44,930 nucleotides of DNA from Deltaproteobacteria bacterium (GTDB lineage: Bacteria > Desulfobacterota > Syntrophia > Syntrophales > UBA6807). This document shows positions 8,671 through 17,593 of this stretch, one piece after another (the first letter of the stretch is position 1; the number at the start of each line of letters is the position of its first letter). The DNA lies in contig JAFGQS010000105.1 in NCBI GenBank assembly GCA_016935565.1, positions 1 to 44,930 on the forward strand, in the 5' to 3' direction. The notes under the pieces were generated by a model that searched no databases, was not told the DNA's origin, and saw nothing but the letters and a program-made list of their open reading frames with translations. Made by a program: the position numbers and the translations under genes.

Positions 8671-9819
8671 TCACCCCAGATTTCGACTTATGACCATTCG
8701 CTGGACCTCCGACGTTCCTTCAACAATCTGGAGGATTTTGCATCCTTTGTAATAGCGGGAGACGGCATATTCGTTCATGAATCCATACCCGCCGTGGATC
8801 TGGTAAGCATCACTGGCAACTTTCTCACACATCTCTGAGGCAAACAGTTTGGCATATGCTGCCTCAAGCACATGGGGCATATTATTGTCTTTCAGCCAGC
8901 AGGCCTTCAGATACATATTACGAGCCAGTTCGATGTTCATGGCCATATCGGCAATCTTGAAAGAGACCCCCTGAAAGTTGTAGATAGGCTGCCCGAACTG
9001 GACTCTCTCTTTCGCATATTTCAAAGACGCCTCGAAACAGGCTTGGGCGAGGCCGACACTCATAGCGGCAATGCTGATACGTCCCGTCTGCAAGACAGCC
9101 AGATGCTGGGCAAAGCCTCTGCCCTCTTTCCCGAGAAAGTAACCTCGAGGAATGCGGCAGTCCTCAAAAATGCACTCGTGCGTAGCGGAGTGCTGCCACG
9201 ACATCTTGTCGTACCTCTTGCCAAGGGTAAACCCTTGTGTTCCTTTGGGAACTATGTAGGTATTGATCTGATCCCGCTTTCGTTCTTCCGTTGATTTCGT
9301 GCGGGCGGTGATAATCACGATAGACGCTGTATCCAGACCAATGTTCGTTATAAACTGTTTGGTGCCGTTGATGACCCATTCATCCCCATTAAGTTGAGCA
9401 GTCGTTTTCGTCGCACCAGCATCTGACCCGGCTCCTGGCTCGGTCAATCCAAATGCACCAATCTCCTTTCCCTGTGCCATGGGAATCAACCACTTTTGCT
9501 TCTGCTCCTCCGTACCGAACTCATACAATTCCTGCGCAACAACACTGGTCGTCACATCAAGCAGGGCACCGAGCGTGGCATCACCTCGTGACAACTCTTC
9601 AATACACAGGTGCATTCCTGTCCAATCACCGCCGCTTCCACCATAATTCTCAGGAAAGGGAATCCCCATCATGCCCAGATCCGCCATCTGGGCCAAGATA
9701 TCGTAAGGATATTCTCCCGTCTTCTCAAGCTCTTCAGCCCGGGGCATTACCACATCGTCCGCAAACTTACGGGACATATCCCGTATCATTTGTTGCTCTT
9801 CAGTAAATGAAAAATCCAT
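8671..9819 (-). CDS. acyl-CoA dehydrogenase (MCAD/BCAD-type catalytic base)
   Basis: FAD-dependent dehydrogenase of 382 residues, full length for the family. The N-terminal helical domain begins DFSFTEEQQMIRD. Signature FGLTEPGAGSD, IHGGYGFMNEY and the catalytic Glu at about E367 in VEGTSEVQ are all present. It differs from the second dehydrogenase in the cluster (5790-6929), whose base is elsewhere, so the two probably act on different acyl chains. It follows the thiolase gene by about 75 bp. Electron transfer would be to ETF; no ETF gene is in the window. Confidence 0.94.
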   Translation of the reverse strand: MDFSFTEEQQMIRDMSRKFADDVVMPRAEELEKTGEYPYDILAQMADLGMMGIPFPENYGGSGGDWTGMHLCIEELSRGDATLGALLDVTTSVVAQELYEFGTEEQKQKWLIPMAQGKEIGAFGLTEPGAGSDAGATKTTAQLNGDEWVINGTKQFITNIGLDTASIVIITARTKSTEERKRDQINTYIVPKGTQGFTLGKRYDKMSWQHSATHECIFEDCRIPRGYFLGKEGRGFAQHLAVLQTGRISIAAMSVGLAQACFEASLKYAKERVQFGQPIYNFQGVSFKIADMAMNIELARNMYLKACWLKDNNMPHVLEAAYAKLFASEMCEKVASDAYQIHGGYGFMNEYAVSRYYKGCKILQIVEGTSEVQRMVISRNLG

Positions 9820-9893
9820 ATCTTCCTCACCTTCTTTCAGGATATTTTCTTCTCTATCAGACTTTGAAAAGAGCCCTGTAACCGATAGCCGTA

Positions 9894-11105
9894 TTACAGT
9901 TCATTGCCAAATATGGCCACACTGCAAACCAAGCTCCCACAGATGCCTCCATGGTTATGAGCAAGGCCGATTCTCGGATTACTTTGTAGCTGTCGTTGCT
10001 CGGGCTCAGCCTTCCCTTGGAGCTGCTTGTAGATCTCGTACGCCATCCTGATGCCCGAGGCCCCGATTGGATGGCCGAAACACTTCAGTCCTCCGTCACT
10101 TTGACAGGGTACTTGCCCATCGATGTCGTAAAACCCATCCTCTATATCGTAGCGCGACTTCCCGATGGGCGAAATCTGCAAGCTCTCATACGTCACCAGT
10201 TCACTGATGGAAAAACAGTCATGCACCTCCATCAGGTTGACCTCTTCTCGTGGCTTTTTGATTCCCGCTTCATTATATGCATTAATTCCTGCAATGCGTG
10301 TTGACTCAAAGTGAATGCCATCCCAGCTCTGGTGTCCAATTCCTGTAGCGGGGGTCAGGGAAAGCTGGAGAGCTTTGATATAAATCGGGTCAGGCCGGTA
10401 CTCTTTTGCCTTGTCAGCGGGAACAACAATCGCAGCCGCAGCACCATCACTCACTCCACAACAGTCAAACAATCCCAGCGGATCAGCAACTATGGGTGCA
10501 TTGATCAGAACATCCATACTGGGTGCACGGCGAAGATGGGCCCGTGGATTCATGGCACCATTCTGGTGACTCTTGTATGATATCCTTGAGAGAACTCTTT
10601 TCCCCTCATCCCGACTCAATCCGTACTTATCAAAATAGGCATTCGCCACCATGCCGAACATGCCCGGAGCCGTCAGATTCGGCGTATAAAACAGATTCTC
10701 CGTTCCCAGCATGGTACCGAAATCCGGCAGTCCACCGTAGCCCGTATCCTTCAACTTTTCCGCACCAAGAGCCAGGGCAACATCACAGGCACCCGAGGCG
10801 ACGGCGTAACAAGCACCTCGCAACGCCTCCGTCCCAGTGGTACAGAAATTCTCCACTCGTGTAACGGGAATGTTGGGCAATTTCAAGGCCCTGGCAAGGG
10901 GTATAGCGCCCTTACCAACATTGACCTCATCGAAGCAGCTGCCGAACCACGCAGCTCCAATATCTTTCGTCTCTATCCCTGCATCCTCTATGGCCTCTTT
11001 GTAAGCCTCAACAATCAGATCCTGCTCACTCTTGTCCCAGAATTCACCAAAGCTGGTGCATCCCATACCGATTATAGCGACTTTATTCTTAATTCCTGTT
11101 GCCAT
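9894..11105 (-). CDS. SCP2-type thiolase (acetyl-CoA acetyltransferase family)
   Basis: Thiolytic cleavage of a 3-oxoacyl-CoA to acetyl-CoA or another acyl-CoA. The 403 residues show catalytic Cys C88 in VENFCTTGTEAL, the HDCF motif (MEVHDCFSI), GHPIGASG with the second catalytic His, and the C-terminal HNHGG. The start is taken as ATG at 11105, because GGGAGG stands 8-9 nt upstream; an in-frame GTG lies at 11114 inside that site. The gene begins 16 bp after the DUF35/HMG-CoA-synthase-like gene. Such tight pairing suggests a complex like BbsA-BbsB of anaerobic toluene degradation, where a Zn-finger/OB protein partners a thiolase. That partnership is inferred. Confidence 0.92.
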   Translation of the reverse strand: MATGIKNKVAIIGMGCTSFGEFWDKSEQDLIVEAYKEAIEDAGIETKDIGAAWFGSCFDEVNVGKGAIPLARALKLPNIPVTRVENFCTTGTEALRGACYAVASGACDVALALGAEKLKDTGYGGLPDFGTMLGTENLFYTPNLTAPGMFGMVANAYFDKYGLSRDEGKRVLSRISYKSHQNGAMNPRAHLRRAPSMDVLINAPIVADPLGLFDCCGVSDGAAAAIVVPADKAKEYRPDPIYIKALQLSLTPATGIGHQSWDGIHFESTRIAGINAYNEAGIKKPREEVNLMEVHDCFSISELVTYESLQISPIGKSRYDIEDGFYDIDGQVPCQSDGGLKCFGHPIGASGIRMAYEIYKQLQGKAEPEQRQLQSNPRIGLAHNHGGICGSLVCSVAIFGNEL

Positions 11106-11120
11106 TGCGTCCACCTCCCT

Positions 11121-12578
11121 TTATGAGTTCGCTTCGTATACCGGAATTGCCTTCCAGAAATAAGCATATATTCCCCGCTGTCTATCAACAAACTTGCGAC
11201 GGAATGTCATCCTGACAGGCATCCCGACCCTCAGCGATTCCAGTTCCGTATCCGTTATATCGAGGTAGAGTCGTCCTCCTTCTTCAAAATCAATAAATCC
11301 ATACATGGCAGGTGGATCCCAGCTGAACGCCAGATTGTCACCAGTAAACGAATTGATCCGACCACTCTTATCAAAGAAAGAATAGTCCTCCATCTGATCG
11401 ATAGCACCGCATTCCGGATTAATGCAGACTCGCTGTTTCGGATACTGTGGAGTGTTACATGCCGTGCATCGAGAACCATTGAGTGCCGCTAGGGTCTGTC
11501 CCTCGCGGTTTATCACGGACATGCGCGCCATGGTGATTTCCTCTCCCCTTATTCCTGCCTCTAGGGGGAGCATGTCGCGAAACACCAGATATTTATTATA
11601 ATTTTTCAGCTCCTTCTTTATCTTGAGGTGCCCCGAGATTCCCAGCCGGTTGCGTGCCTTTTCAATTGCATCCGTGACTTCAAAAAACAGGGCATCCCCG
11701 CCGTTGCCATAACCACAGAGTAGAATCGTATCGCCAGGTTTCGCCTCTTCAAGAGCCGCAACAAACATCATCAGTGCAAGTGCAGATCCGGTATCCCCAA
11801 CATTCGTCAGCAAATTGTCCTGCACCTGTTCCTCATTGAATCCGAGTCGTTTACAGACATTTTGCAAATCCCTGCCGGGATACGAGATGATAACCTTTGC
11901 AAAATCTCCACTCGCCAGATTATATTTTTTAAACAGTCCTTCAACGAGAGCAGGAATAATCTTCATATATCCCTCATCCCTGATCCACCGCTCTTCCCAT
12001 GAATGAGAAAACCGCTCCTCCTGAATCCGGCGGTAGTCGGGAAAATCCCTGGTGAGGGAAAAACTGCCTTTGAATTCTGCTATCAGATTATTCTTGCCCA
12101 CCATGAGGGCTGCCGCACCGTCACCCAGGTTATGCTCCATGCTGCTGCCCGGCTTGCCTTGGCGGGCATCCGTGGCGCAGACAAGAAAATTCTTCGTATC
12201 ATCTGAACGTACCGCATCTAAAGCAGCAATCAGTCCCGTCGTTCCTGACTTAAGAGATGCCGTAAAATCAGCCGTTCTGATGTCCTGCCTGAATGCAAGG
12301 GCTTCGGCACAGATCGCCGCATTCTGCCGCTCCAGATACGGGAGAGTGGTCGAACACAAATAGAGCCCGTCAACCTCATTCCGTGTACAGCCATTCAGAC
12401 AATCAGAAGCTGCCGCTACCGCCATGGTCATGCTGTCTTCATCATGATTCGCTACGGCCTTTTCACCTCTTGCAGCTCCCGCCGTCGCAGCATTGAACCA
12501 TCCCATTGCTGCAAATATTGTCTTGCGGTTCATTCTGTACCGCGGAATATATGCACCATATGATGTAATACCAATCAT
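11121..12578 (-). CDS. HMG-CoA-synthase-like protein fused to DUF35 Zn-finger/OB-fold
   Basis: A 485-residue two-part protein. The N-terminal part (about 1-340) has the thiolase-like fold of HMG-CoA synthase (MIGITSYGAYIPRYRM; DGAAALMVG; LLTNVGDTGSALALMMF). The C-terminal part (about 345-480) is a DUF35 domain with a rubredoxin-like zinc site of four cysteines (CTAC and CINPEC) and an OB fold. The nucleophile Cys of real HMG-CoA synthases (ACKAGT-type) appears to be Leu here (ASLKSGTTG), and the catalytic His region reads ISYPGR. It therefore probably does not condense acyl groups and may instead bind CoA or the thiolase. It is translated just before the SCP2-type thiolase, its likely partner. 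Confidence 0.88.
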   Translation of the reverse strand: MIGITSYGAYIPRYRMNRKTIFAAMGWFNAATAGAARGEKAVANHDEDSMTMAVAAASDCLNGCTRNEVDGLYLCSTTLPYLERQNAAICAEALAFRQDIRTADFTASLKSGTTGLIAALDAVRSDDTKNFLVCATDARQGKPGSSMEHNLGDGAAALMVGKNNLIAEFKGSFSLTRDFPDYRRIQEERFSHSWEERWIRDEGYMKIIPALVEGLFKKYNLASGDFAKVIISYPGRDLQNVCKRLGFNEEQVQDNLLTNVGDTGSALALMMFVAALEEAKPGDTILLCGYGNGGDALFFEVTDAIEKARNRLGISGHLKIKKELKNYNKYLVFRDMLPLEAGIRGEEITMARMSVINREGQTLAALNGSRCTACNTPQYPKQRVCINPECGAIDQMEDYSFFDKSGRINSFTGDNLAFSWDPPAMYGFIDFEEGGRLYLDITDTELESLRVGMPVRMTFRRKFVDRQRGIYAYFWKAIPVYEANS

Positions 12579-12604
12579 TTTTGACTTCTCCTTTTGAACG
12601 TTTA

Positions 12605-13387
12605 TTACCTGTCTTTAAATTCTGGTTTACGCTTCTCCACAAATGCCTTCATTCCTTCTTTCTGATCCTCCGTAGAAAAGAGGATTTCAAAACAGCGCGC
12701 TTCATAAGCCATGGCTGATCTCATATCCATACTCATACCGCCATTCACTGAAAGCTTTGTTGCCCGAAGGGCCACTCCCGGCTGTCGGGCAATTTTTGAT
12801 GCCATTTTCCGTGCTTCGTCCATGGCTGATTCAACGGGAACGATTTTATTTACGAGACCCAACCGATACGCCTCCTGGGCATCTATGTTATCGCCCGTAT
12901 ACAAAAGCTCCTTCGCTTTGGTTACACCAATCAACCGTGGCAGCCGCTGTGTTCCCCCACCTCCGGGAATCACGCCAATTCGAATTTCCGGCTGACCGAA
13001 GACGGCGTTTTCCGCCGCTATTCTGAGATCACAGGCCATGGCAAGCTCACAACCACCCCCTAAAGCAAGACCCCTGATAACAGCAATGATTGGTTTGTCA
13101 AAATCCTCAAGCTTGCGAAAAATGTCAGCGTCTTGCAGAAATTTATAAGCATCAGTAGGAGCGGCAAGATTCGCAATTTCCGTAATATCAGCACCGGCCG
13201 CAAAGAACTTGTCACTTCCCGTAACAATGACCACTTTTACTTCATCATCTTTTGCGATTTCGGTTAAAAAAACACGACCGAGTTCACTCAACAAGGTGCT
13301 GTTAAGAGCATTCATGCTTTTGGGCCTGTTCAGGGTGATCGTTCCTATACCCTCACTTTTTTCATATAGAATCGTTGTATATTCCAT
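12605..13387 (-). CDS. enoyl-CoA hydratase
   Basis: Classical crotonase of 260 residues that hydrates a trans-2-enoyl-CoA to a 3-hydroxyacyl-CoA. Both catalytic glutamates are present: GLALGGGCELA and FGQPEIRIG. The oxyanion hole (AAGADITEI) and PGGGGTQRL are canonical. Start ATG at 13387 is chosen over the longest frame (13450) because AAAGGAG lies about 9 nt upstream and the protein then begins MEYTTILYEK, as relatives do. It sits between the SDR dehydrogenase and the HMG-CoA-synthase-like gene and supplies the hydration step of the beta-oxidation set. Confidence 0.94.
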   Translation of the reverse strand: MEYTTILYEKSEGIGTITLNRPKSMNALNSTLLSELGRVFLTEIAKDDEVKVVIVTGSDKFFAAGADITEIANLAAPTDAYKFLQDADIFRKLEDFDKPIIAVIRGLALGGGCELAMACDLRIAAENAVFGQPEIRIGVIPGGGGTQRLPRLIGVTKAKELLYTGDNIDAQEAYRLGLVNKIVPVESAMDEARKMASKIARQPGVALRATKLSVNGGMSMDMRSAMAYEARCFEILFSTEDQKEGMKAFVEKRKPEFKDR

Positions 13388-13486
13388 CACAGTTTTCTCC
13401 TTTAACGCACGTGTGACAATTATTGATGTAGACATAAGCGTAAAACGCATCCAAGTAGCTGTTTCGAATAAGCACGATACCCAGAT

Positions 13487-14254
13487 TTATTTTGGCGCCA
13501 TCCTGATGGCACCATCCAGTCTGATGACTTCACCGTTCAGCATGGGGTTTTCGATGATATGCCGCACCAGTCCGGCATACTCCGAAGCTTTTCCCAACCG
13601 CTGCGGAAACGGCACCATTTTGCCCAGAGCTTCACGTGCATCTTCCGGTAGTATGGCAAGCATTGGTGTGTGGAAAAGTCCGGGGGCAATGGTCATCACT
13701 CTTACCCCATAACTGGCACATTCCCTTGCCAATGGAAGGGTCATTCCAACGACGCCAGCCTTGGAAGCACTGTATGCAGGCTGACCGATCTGGCCGTCGA
13801 AAGCCGCCGCAGATGCTGTATTAACAATAACTCCTTTCTCGCCATCATCATTCGGGGTATTGTTAACCATTTTTTCAACTGCTAATCTAATGACATTGAA
13901 CGTGCCAACCAGATTAATCTGCACAACTCTATTAAAAAAGCTTAAGGGCATAGGTCCTTTTTTACTTAAAACTTTGGCAGGATCCCCGACTCCAGCACAG
14001 TTGACCGCCACATTAATTCCTCCGAAGGCATCGACCGTTCTGTCGATTGCCCCTTGGACACTCTCGTCGCTGGTAACATCAGTTTTAACGAAAATTGCAG
14101 CATCACCCAGTTCCTTCGCCAGTGCCTCTCCTCGATCTACCTGCAGGTCGAAAATGGCTGCACGACCCCCACCGCTTACTAAATCGCGAACTGTTGCTTC
14201 TCCTAATCCAGATGCTCCACCCGTAACAACTGCCAAACAATCCTTTACATTCAT
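13487..14254 (-). CDS. SDR-family 3-hydroxyacyl-CoA dehydrogenase
   Basis: Short-chain dehydrogenase of 255 residues, similar to type II 3-hydroxyacyl-CoA dehydrogenase (HSD17B10). It has the cofactor motif TGGASGLG (11-18), acidic D36 favouring NAD, NCAG (85-88) and the catalytic S148, Y161 and K165 (YSASK). The segment VNTASAAAFDGQIGQPAYSASK is typical of HSD10-like enzymes. The role inferred from context is oxidation of the 3-hydroxyacyl-CoA made by the neighbouring hydratase. The ATG has a GGACGGAG ribosome site. About 180 bp of non-coding DNA lies upstream, so a separate promoter is possible. Confidence 0.92.
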   Translation of the reverse strand: MNVKDCLAVVTGGASGLGEATVRDLVSGGGRAAIFDLQVDRGEALAKELGDAAIFVKTDVTSDESVQGAIDRTVDAFGGINVAVNCAGVGDPAKVLSKKGPMPLSFFNRVVQINLVGTFNVIRLAVEKMVNNTPNDDGEKGVIVNTASAAAFDGQIGQPAYSASKAGVVGMTLPLARECASYGVRVMTIAPGLFHTPMLAILPEDAREALGKMVPFPQRLGKASEYAGLVRHIIENPMLNGEVIRLDGAIRMAPK

Positions 14255-14434
14255 TGCTCCGTCCTTTCTATGAGATTTATTGTGACTACTTTATAAAAGA
14301 GCACGATGGACGCTTCGAGCCCATAGCGCTAACTTTGCACATAAGTGCTTTTGTACACGACCTGTTGCGATCAGTCGTCGTCATTTGAATAATCTATAAT
14401 CAACACAACTGAACAAACCCAAAGCTCAGACATT

Positions 14435-15766
14435 TCATGATAGGTAAAACCTCTTTCGCATAGCGTCGCGTAATTCTCCTTTCAGATCGGGATGGGCAAT
14501 ATTAATCAATGCATCAGCCCGCTCTCGGTTTGTCTTATACCTGAGATTTGCTATGCCGTACTCCGTTACGACATAGTCGGCAAATGTCCGAGGAACAGTT
14601 ATCGGTGTGTTCGCCGGGAGGGTCGGGACAATAGAAGAAACGAGGGTCCCATCTTGCAACGTCCGTGATGACGTCATTAATGTTATGCCTTTACCACCTG
14701 GTGAATGATAGGCACCAATCTGAAAATCAAGTTGCCCCCCTGTGCCGCTGATCATCCTTTCTCCCATCCCTTCGGAGGCAATCTGGCCGCTGAAATCTAT
14801 TAAAAGACCCATGTTTATTGATTTCATATTGTGATGCTGTGCAATAAATCCGGGATTATTGGTATAACAGGCGGGATAAAATTTACAAAGAGGGTTTTCT
14901 CGAGTAAAATCGTACATACTCTGATCACCCATGCAGAACGTAGCAACAGTCACTCCCTTGTGAAAGGGCTTTCTCTCGTTAGTTACAATCCCTTTTTCGA
15001 CCAATTGCGGTAAACCGGAAGGAAACATCTCTGTCAGGACGCCAAGGTCATGTTTCCCATCAAGTCCGCTGATTACCGCTTCAGGAATTGCCCCTATACC
15101 CATCTGGAAGGTATCGCCATCATTTATTAACTCAAGAACGTATTCACCAACTTTTTTTTCAATCTCTCCTGGTTCTGCCCGACCTACCGCTGGAATAGGA
15201 TTTGAATTTTCTACAAATATGTCAAAGTCAGTTACGTGCAACCAGTTATTACCGAAAATCGTTGGCATCTGATCATTGACTTCTCCAATAGTGAGACGCT
15301 GCTTGCCTGATGCCTTTCCGTCTTTGATGGCCTGCCAAGAATAAAAATTTGTCAAGCCCAGATTAACAAAGCCCTGTTCGTTTGGTGGTGTCACTTGTGT
15401 TATATATACATCTGACACCGCCGCATATTTCTCTCCCGTATCTGAACTCATCACTGTTAGAAAATCTGATACACCCTGTTGTCCCATCTTTCGTCCCAAT
15501 GGTGAGAAAAAGCATGATTGATATTCTATATGACCTTCCATGTTAGCCATGATCTCTGGATCGTGAATCTTACAGGGACGAATCGGCACTGCATCAATAA
15601 ACCTAACATTTCTCAATTCCTCCCAACGATCAAGTATGGCATGGTATACGTCAGGGGAACAGTTACCTACCGCCATAGCGGTACCGATTGTGTCTCCTGG
15701 TTTAATCTGTTTTGCCATTTCTTCGACTGTAAGCAGTCGTTTCTTATATTCCTCTTTCCAATCCAT
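14435..15766 (-). CDS. CoA-transferase (4-hydroxybutyrate CoA-transferase / acetyl-CoA hydrolase family)
   Basis: Moves CoA between acetyl-CoA (or another acyl-CoA) and a carboxylate, through a glutamyl-CoA intermediate. The 443 residues cover the whole family length. The nucleophile is likely E246 in LTEMFP. Other conserved blocks are GIGAIPEAV, GTGGQLDF and VVTEYGIANLRYK. It lies between the ligases and the beta-oxidation genes, so it could activate the substrate or recycle CoA without ATP. Two decayed relatives of this gene occur elsewhere in the window (3595-4190 and 8216-8473), which shows that this family was once present in several copies. Confidence 0.93.
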   Translation of the reverse strand: MDWKEEYKKRLLTVEEMAKQIKPGDTIGTAMAVGNCSPDVYHAILDRWEELRNVRFIDAVPIRPCKIHDPEIMANMEGHIEYQSCFFSPLGRKMGQQGVSDFLTVMSSDTGEKYAAVSDVYITQVTPPNEQGFVNLGLTNFYSWQAIKDGKASGKQRLTIGEVNDQMPTIFGNNWLHVTDFDIFVENSNPIPAVGRAEPGEIEKKVGEYVLELINDGDTFQMGIGAIPEAVISGLDGKHDLGVLTEMFPSGLPQLVEKGIVTNERKPFHKGVTVATFCMGDQSMYDFTRENPLCKFYPACYTNNPGFIAQHHNMKSINMGLLIDFSGQIASEGMGERMISGTGGQLDFQIGAYHSPGGKGITLMTSSRTLQDGTLVSSIVPTLPANTPITVPRTFADYVVTEYGIANLRYKTNRERADALINIAHPDLKGELRDAMRKRFYLS

Positions 15767-15899
15767 TTATTCTTCCTCCTTTTCAATCAAACTTTCATTC
15801 ATCGAAGAACTCACGATGTCCTTAATTGGCAAATCATTATTTGTGGCTGTAACTCTCCATGTTTCTTTCATGCAACAGACTCAGACAAAACCGTATACT

Positions 15900-17462
15900 T
15901 CAGCCAACTCTTCTCTCATGTTCCTTCCAATACATTTCTCGCAGTTCTCTTTTCAGAATTTTTCCGGCACCGCTTTTAGGTATACTCCCCATGAAATCCA
16001 CGCTCTTCGGACACTTGTAGCTAGCAATGTGTTGTCTGCAGAATTCTATTAATTCGGATTCTGTTACCGGCATTCCTTGTTTCAACACAACACAAGCCTT
16101 AACTACCTCTCCCCATCTATCATCAGGGACACCAATGACTGCAGCTTCCAATACTGCCGGATGTTTGTACACGGCATTTTCAACTTCAACCGTATAGATA
16201 TTCTCCGCACCACTGATGATCATGTCCTTTGACCTGTCAACGACATAGAGGTAATTATTTTCATCCATTTGAGCGATATCTCGTGTCTCGTACCAGCCGT
16301 CTTCGTGCAATACTTCTTCCGTTTCGATAGGTTTACCCCAATATCCCATCATAATATTGTCGCCCCTCGCCCATATCTCGCCAGCCTCACCGGGTTTTGC
16401 ATCATTGCCATCTTTATCAACAACGCGCAGTTGGACTCCTGTTACTTCTCTTCCGCACGACCTCAGGAGTTTGACCGATTCAGGATTATCAGGGTCAACT
16501 TTATGATCCTCAGGCTGTAAGACAGTCAAAATCGGTCCCGCTTCGGTCATTCCGTAAAGCTGACAGAAGTCACATTGAAAAAGATCAATCGCCTTCTGTA
16601 AAACATCGGGAGCGATGGGTGATGCACCGTAGACTATCAGCCGCAAACTGGAGAGGTCATACTTCGTGGCATCCGGGTGGTTATTCAGCATATTAATCAT
16701 TGTGGGTACCAGAAGAGCTGTTGTGCACTTAAATTTCTCAATTGCTTGAAAAACCGCCACAGGTTCAAAGGCCTTTATTGATGCGTGCGCACCCCCGGTG
16801 AGTGTTATGGTAAAATTCATCGCCCCATCGGCAAGGTGAAACATGGGCGCAGCGGACAACTGTACATGGTCTGCTCCGAAATGAACGTCAGTGGCAAAAT
16901 TTAATGCATTGGCAAGAATATTCTTATGGCTTAGCATGACACCTTTTGCTAATCCGGTTGTACCACCTGTATAGTAAATACCAAAAACATTGTCGGGTGT
17001 TATGTTTTCTTCAAAGGGTTCTGCGTCGAGCAATGAATCATACGGTATTGCTTCATCGAAGGGTGATGTTTCTCCCGTATAGACGAAATGTTCCACGGTT
17101 TTTAACGAGCTTTTAATACCTTGAACAACGTTTGTAAATTCTGGATCGAAAATCAGCACTTTGCATCCAGAATCATTAATCTGATAAAGTATCTCCGGAT
17201 TTGCCAAGCGGAAGTTTAAAGGAACCAGAATGCATCCCGCCGCAGAAAGGCCGTAATAGAGATCATACCATCGATAACTGTTGAACATTATGACCCCAAT
17301 GCGGGCTTTTTTCCCAACTCCTAACTTCCGAAGCCCACCCGAAAAGCGCCGGGCACGATCATAAATCTGTTCATACGTAAATTTTCTATCTTCGTCGTAA
17401 ACCATAAACTTTTGAGGCTCTTTCACTACCCAGTGACGTACCTGATCAAGTAAACTTCGCAT
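15900..17462 (-). CDS. AMP-dependent acyl-CoA synthetase/ligase
   Basis: ANL-superfamily ligase of 520 residues that makes acyl-CoA from acid, ATP and CoA. It has the P-loop YTGGTTGLAKG, A5 motif YGMTEAG, A7/A8 DRSKDMIISGAENIYTVEVE and A10 SGAGKILKREL with the catalytic Lys. It resembles the 4225-5757 ligase in length and N-terminal layout (both have VPLNFRL) but is clearly a separate gene. It lies 133 bp upstream of the CoA-transferase. The substrate is unknown. Confidence 0.93.
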   Translation of the reverse strand: MRSLLDQVRHWVVKEPQKFMVYDEDRKFTYEQIYDRARRFSGGLRKLGVGKKARIGVIMFNSYRWYDLYYGLSAAGCILVPLNFRLANPEILYQINDSGCKVLIFDPEFTNVVQGIKSSLKTVEHFVYTGETSPFDEAIPYDSLLDAEPFEENITPDNVFGIYYTGGTTGLAKGVMLSHKNILANALNFATDVHFGADHVQLSAAPMFHLADGAMNFTITLTGGAHASIKAFEPVAVFQAIEKFKCTTALLVPTMINMLNNHPDATKYDLSSLRLIVYGASPIAPDVLQKAIDLFQCDFCQLYGMTEAGPILTVLQPEDHKVDPDNPESVKLLRSCGREVTGVQLRVVDKDGNDAKPGEAGEIWARGDNIMMGYWGKPIETEEVLHEDGWYETRDIAQMDENNYLYVVDRSKDMIISGAENIYTVEVENAVYKHPAVLEAAVIGVPDDRWGEVVKACVVLKQGMPVTESELIEFCRQHIASYKCPKSVDFMGSIPKSGAGKILKRELREMYWKEHERRVG

Positions 17463-17593
17463 ATCAATTCCCTCCTTACTTGGATTTCTCGTTCACACTT
17501 TTTTTAAAAGGATTATGCATCATTTACACACGAATAAATCGGGCTACTGTTCTATCGCACTAATAATCATCATTTCTCTTTTCTACGTCTCGT

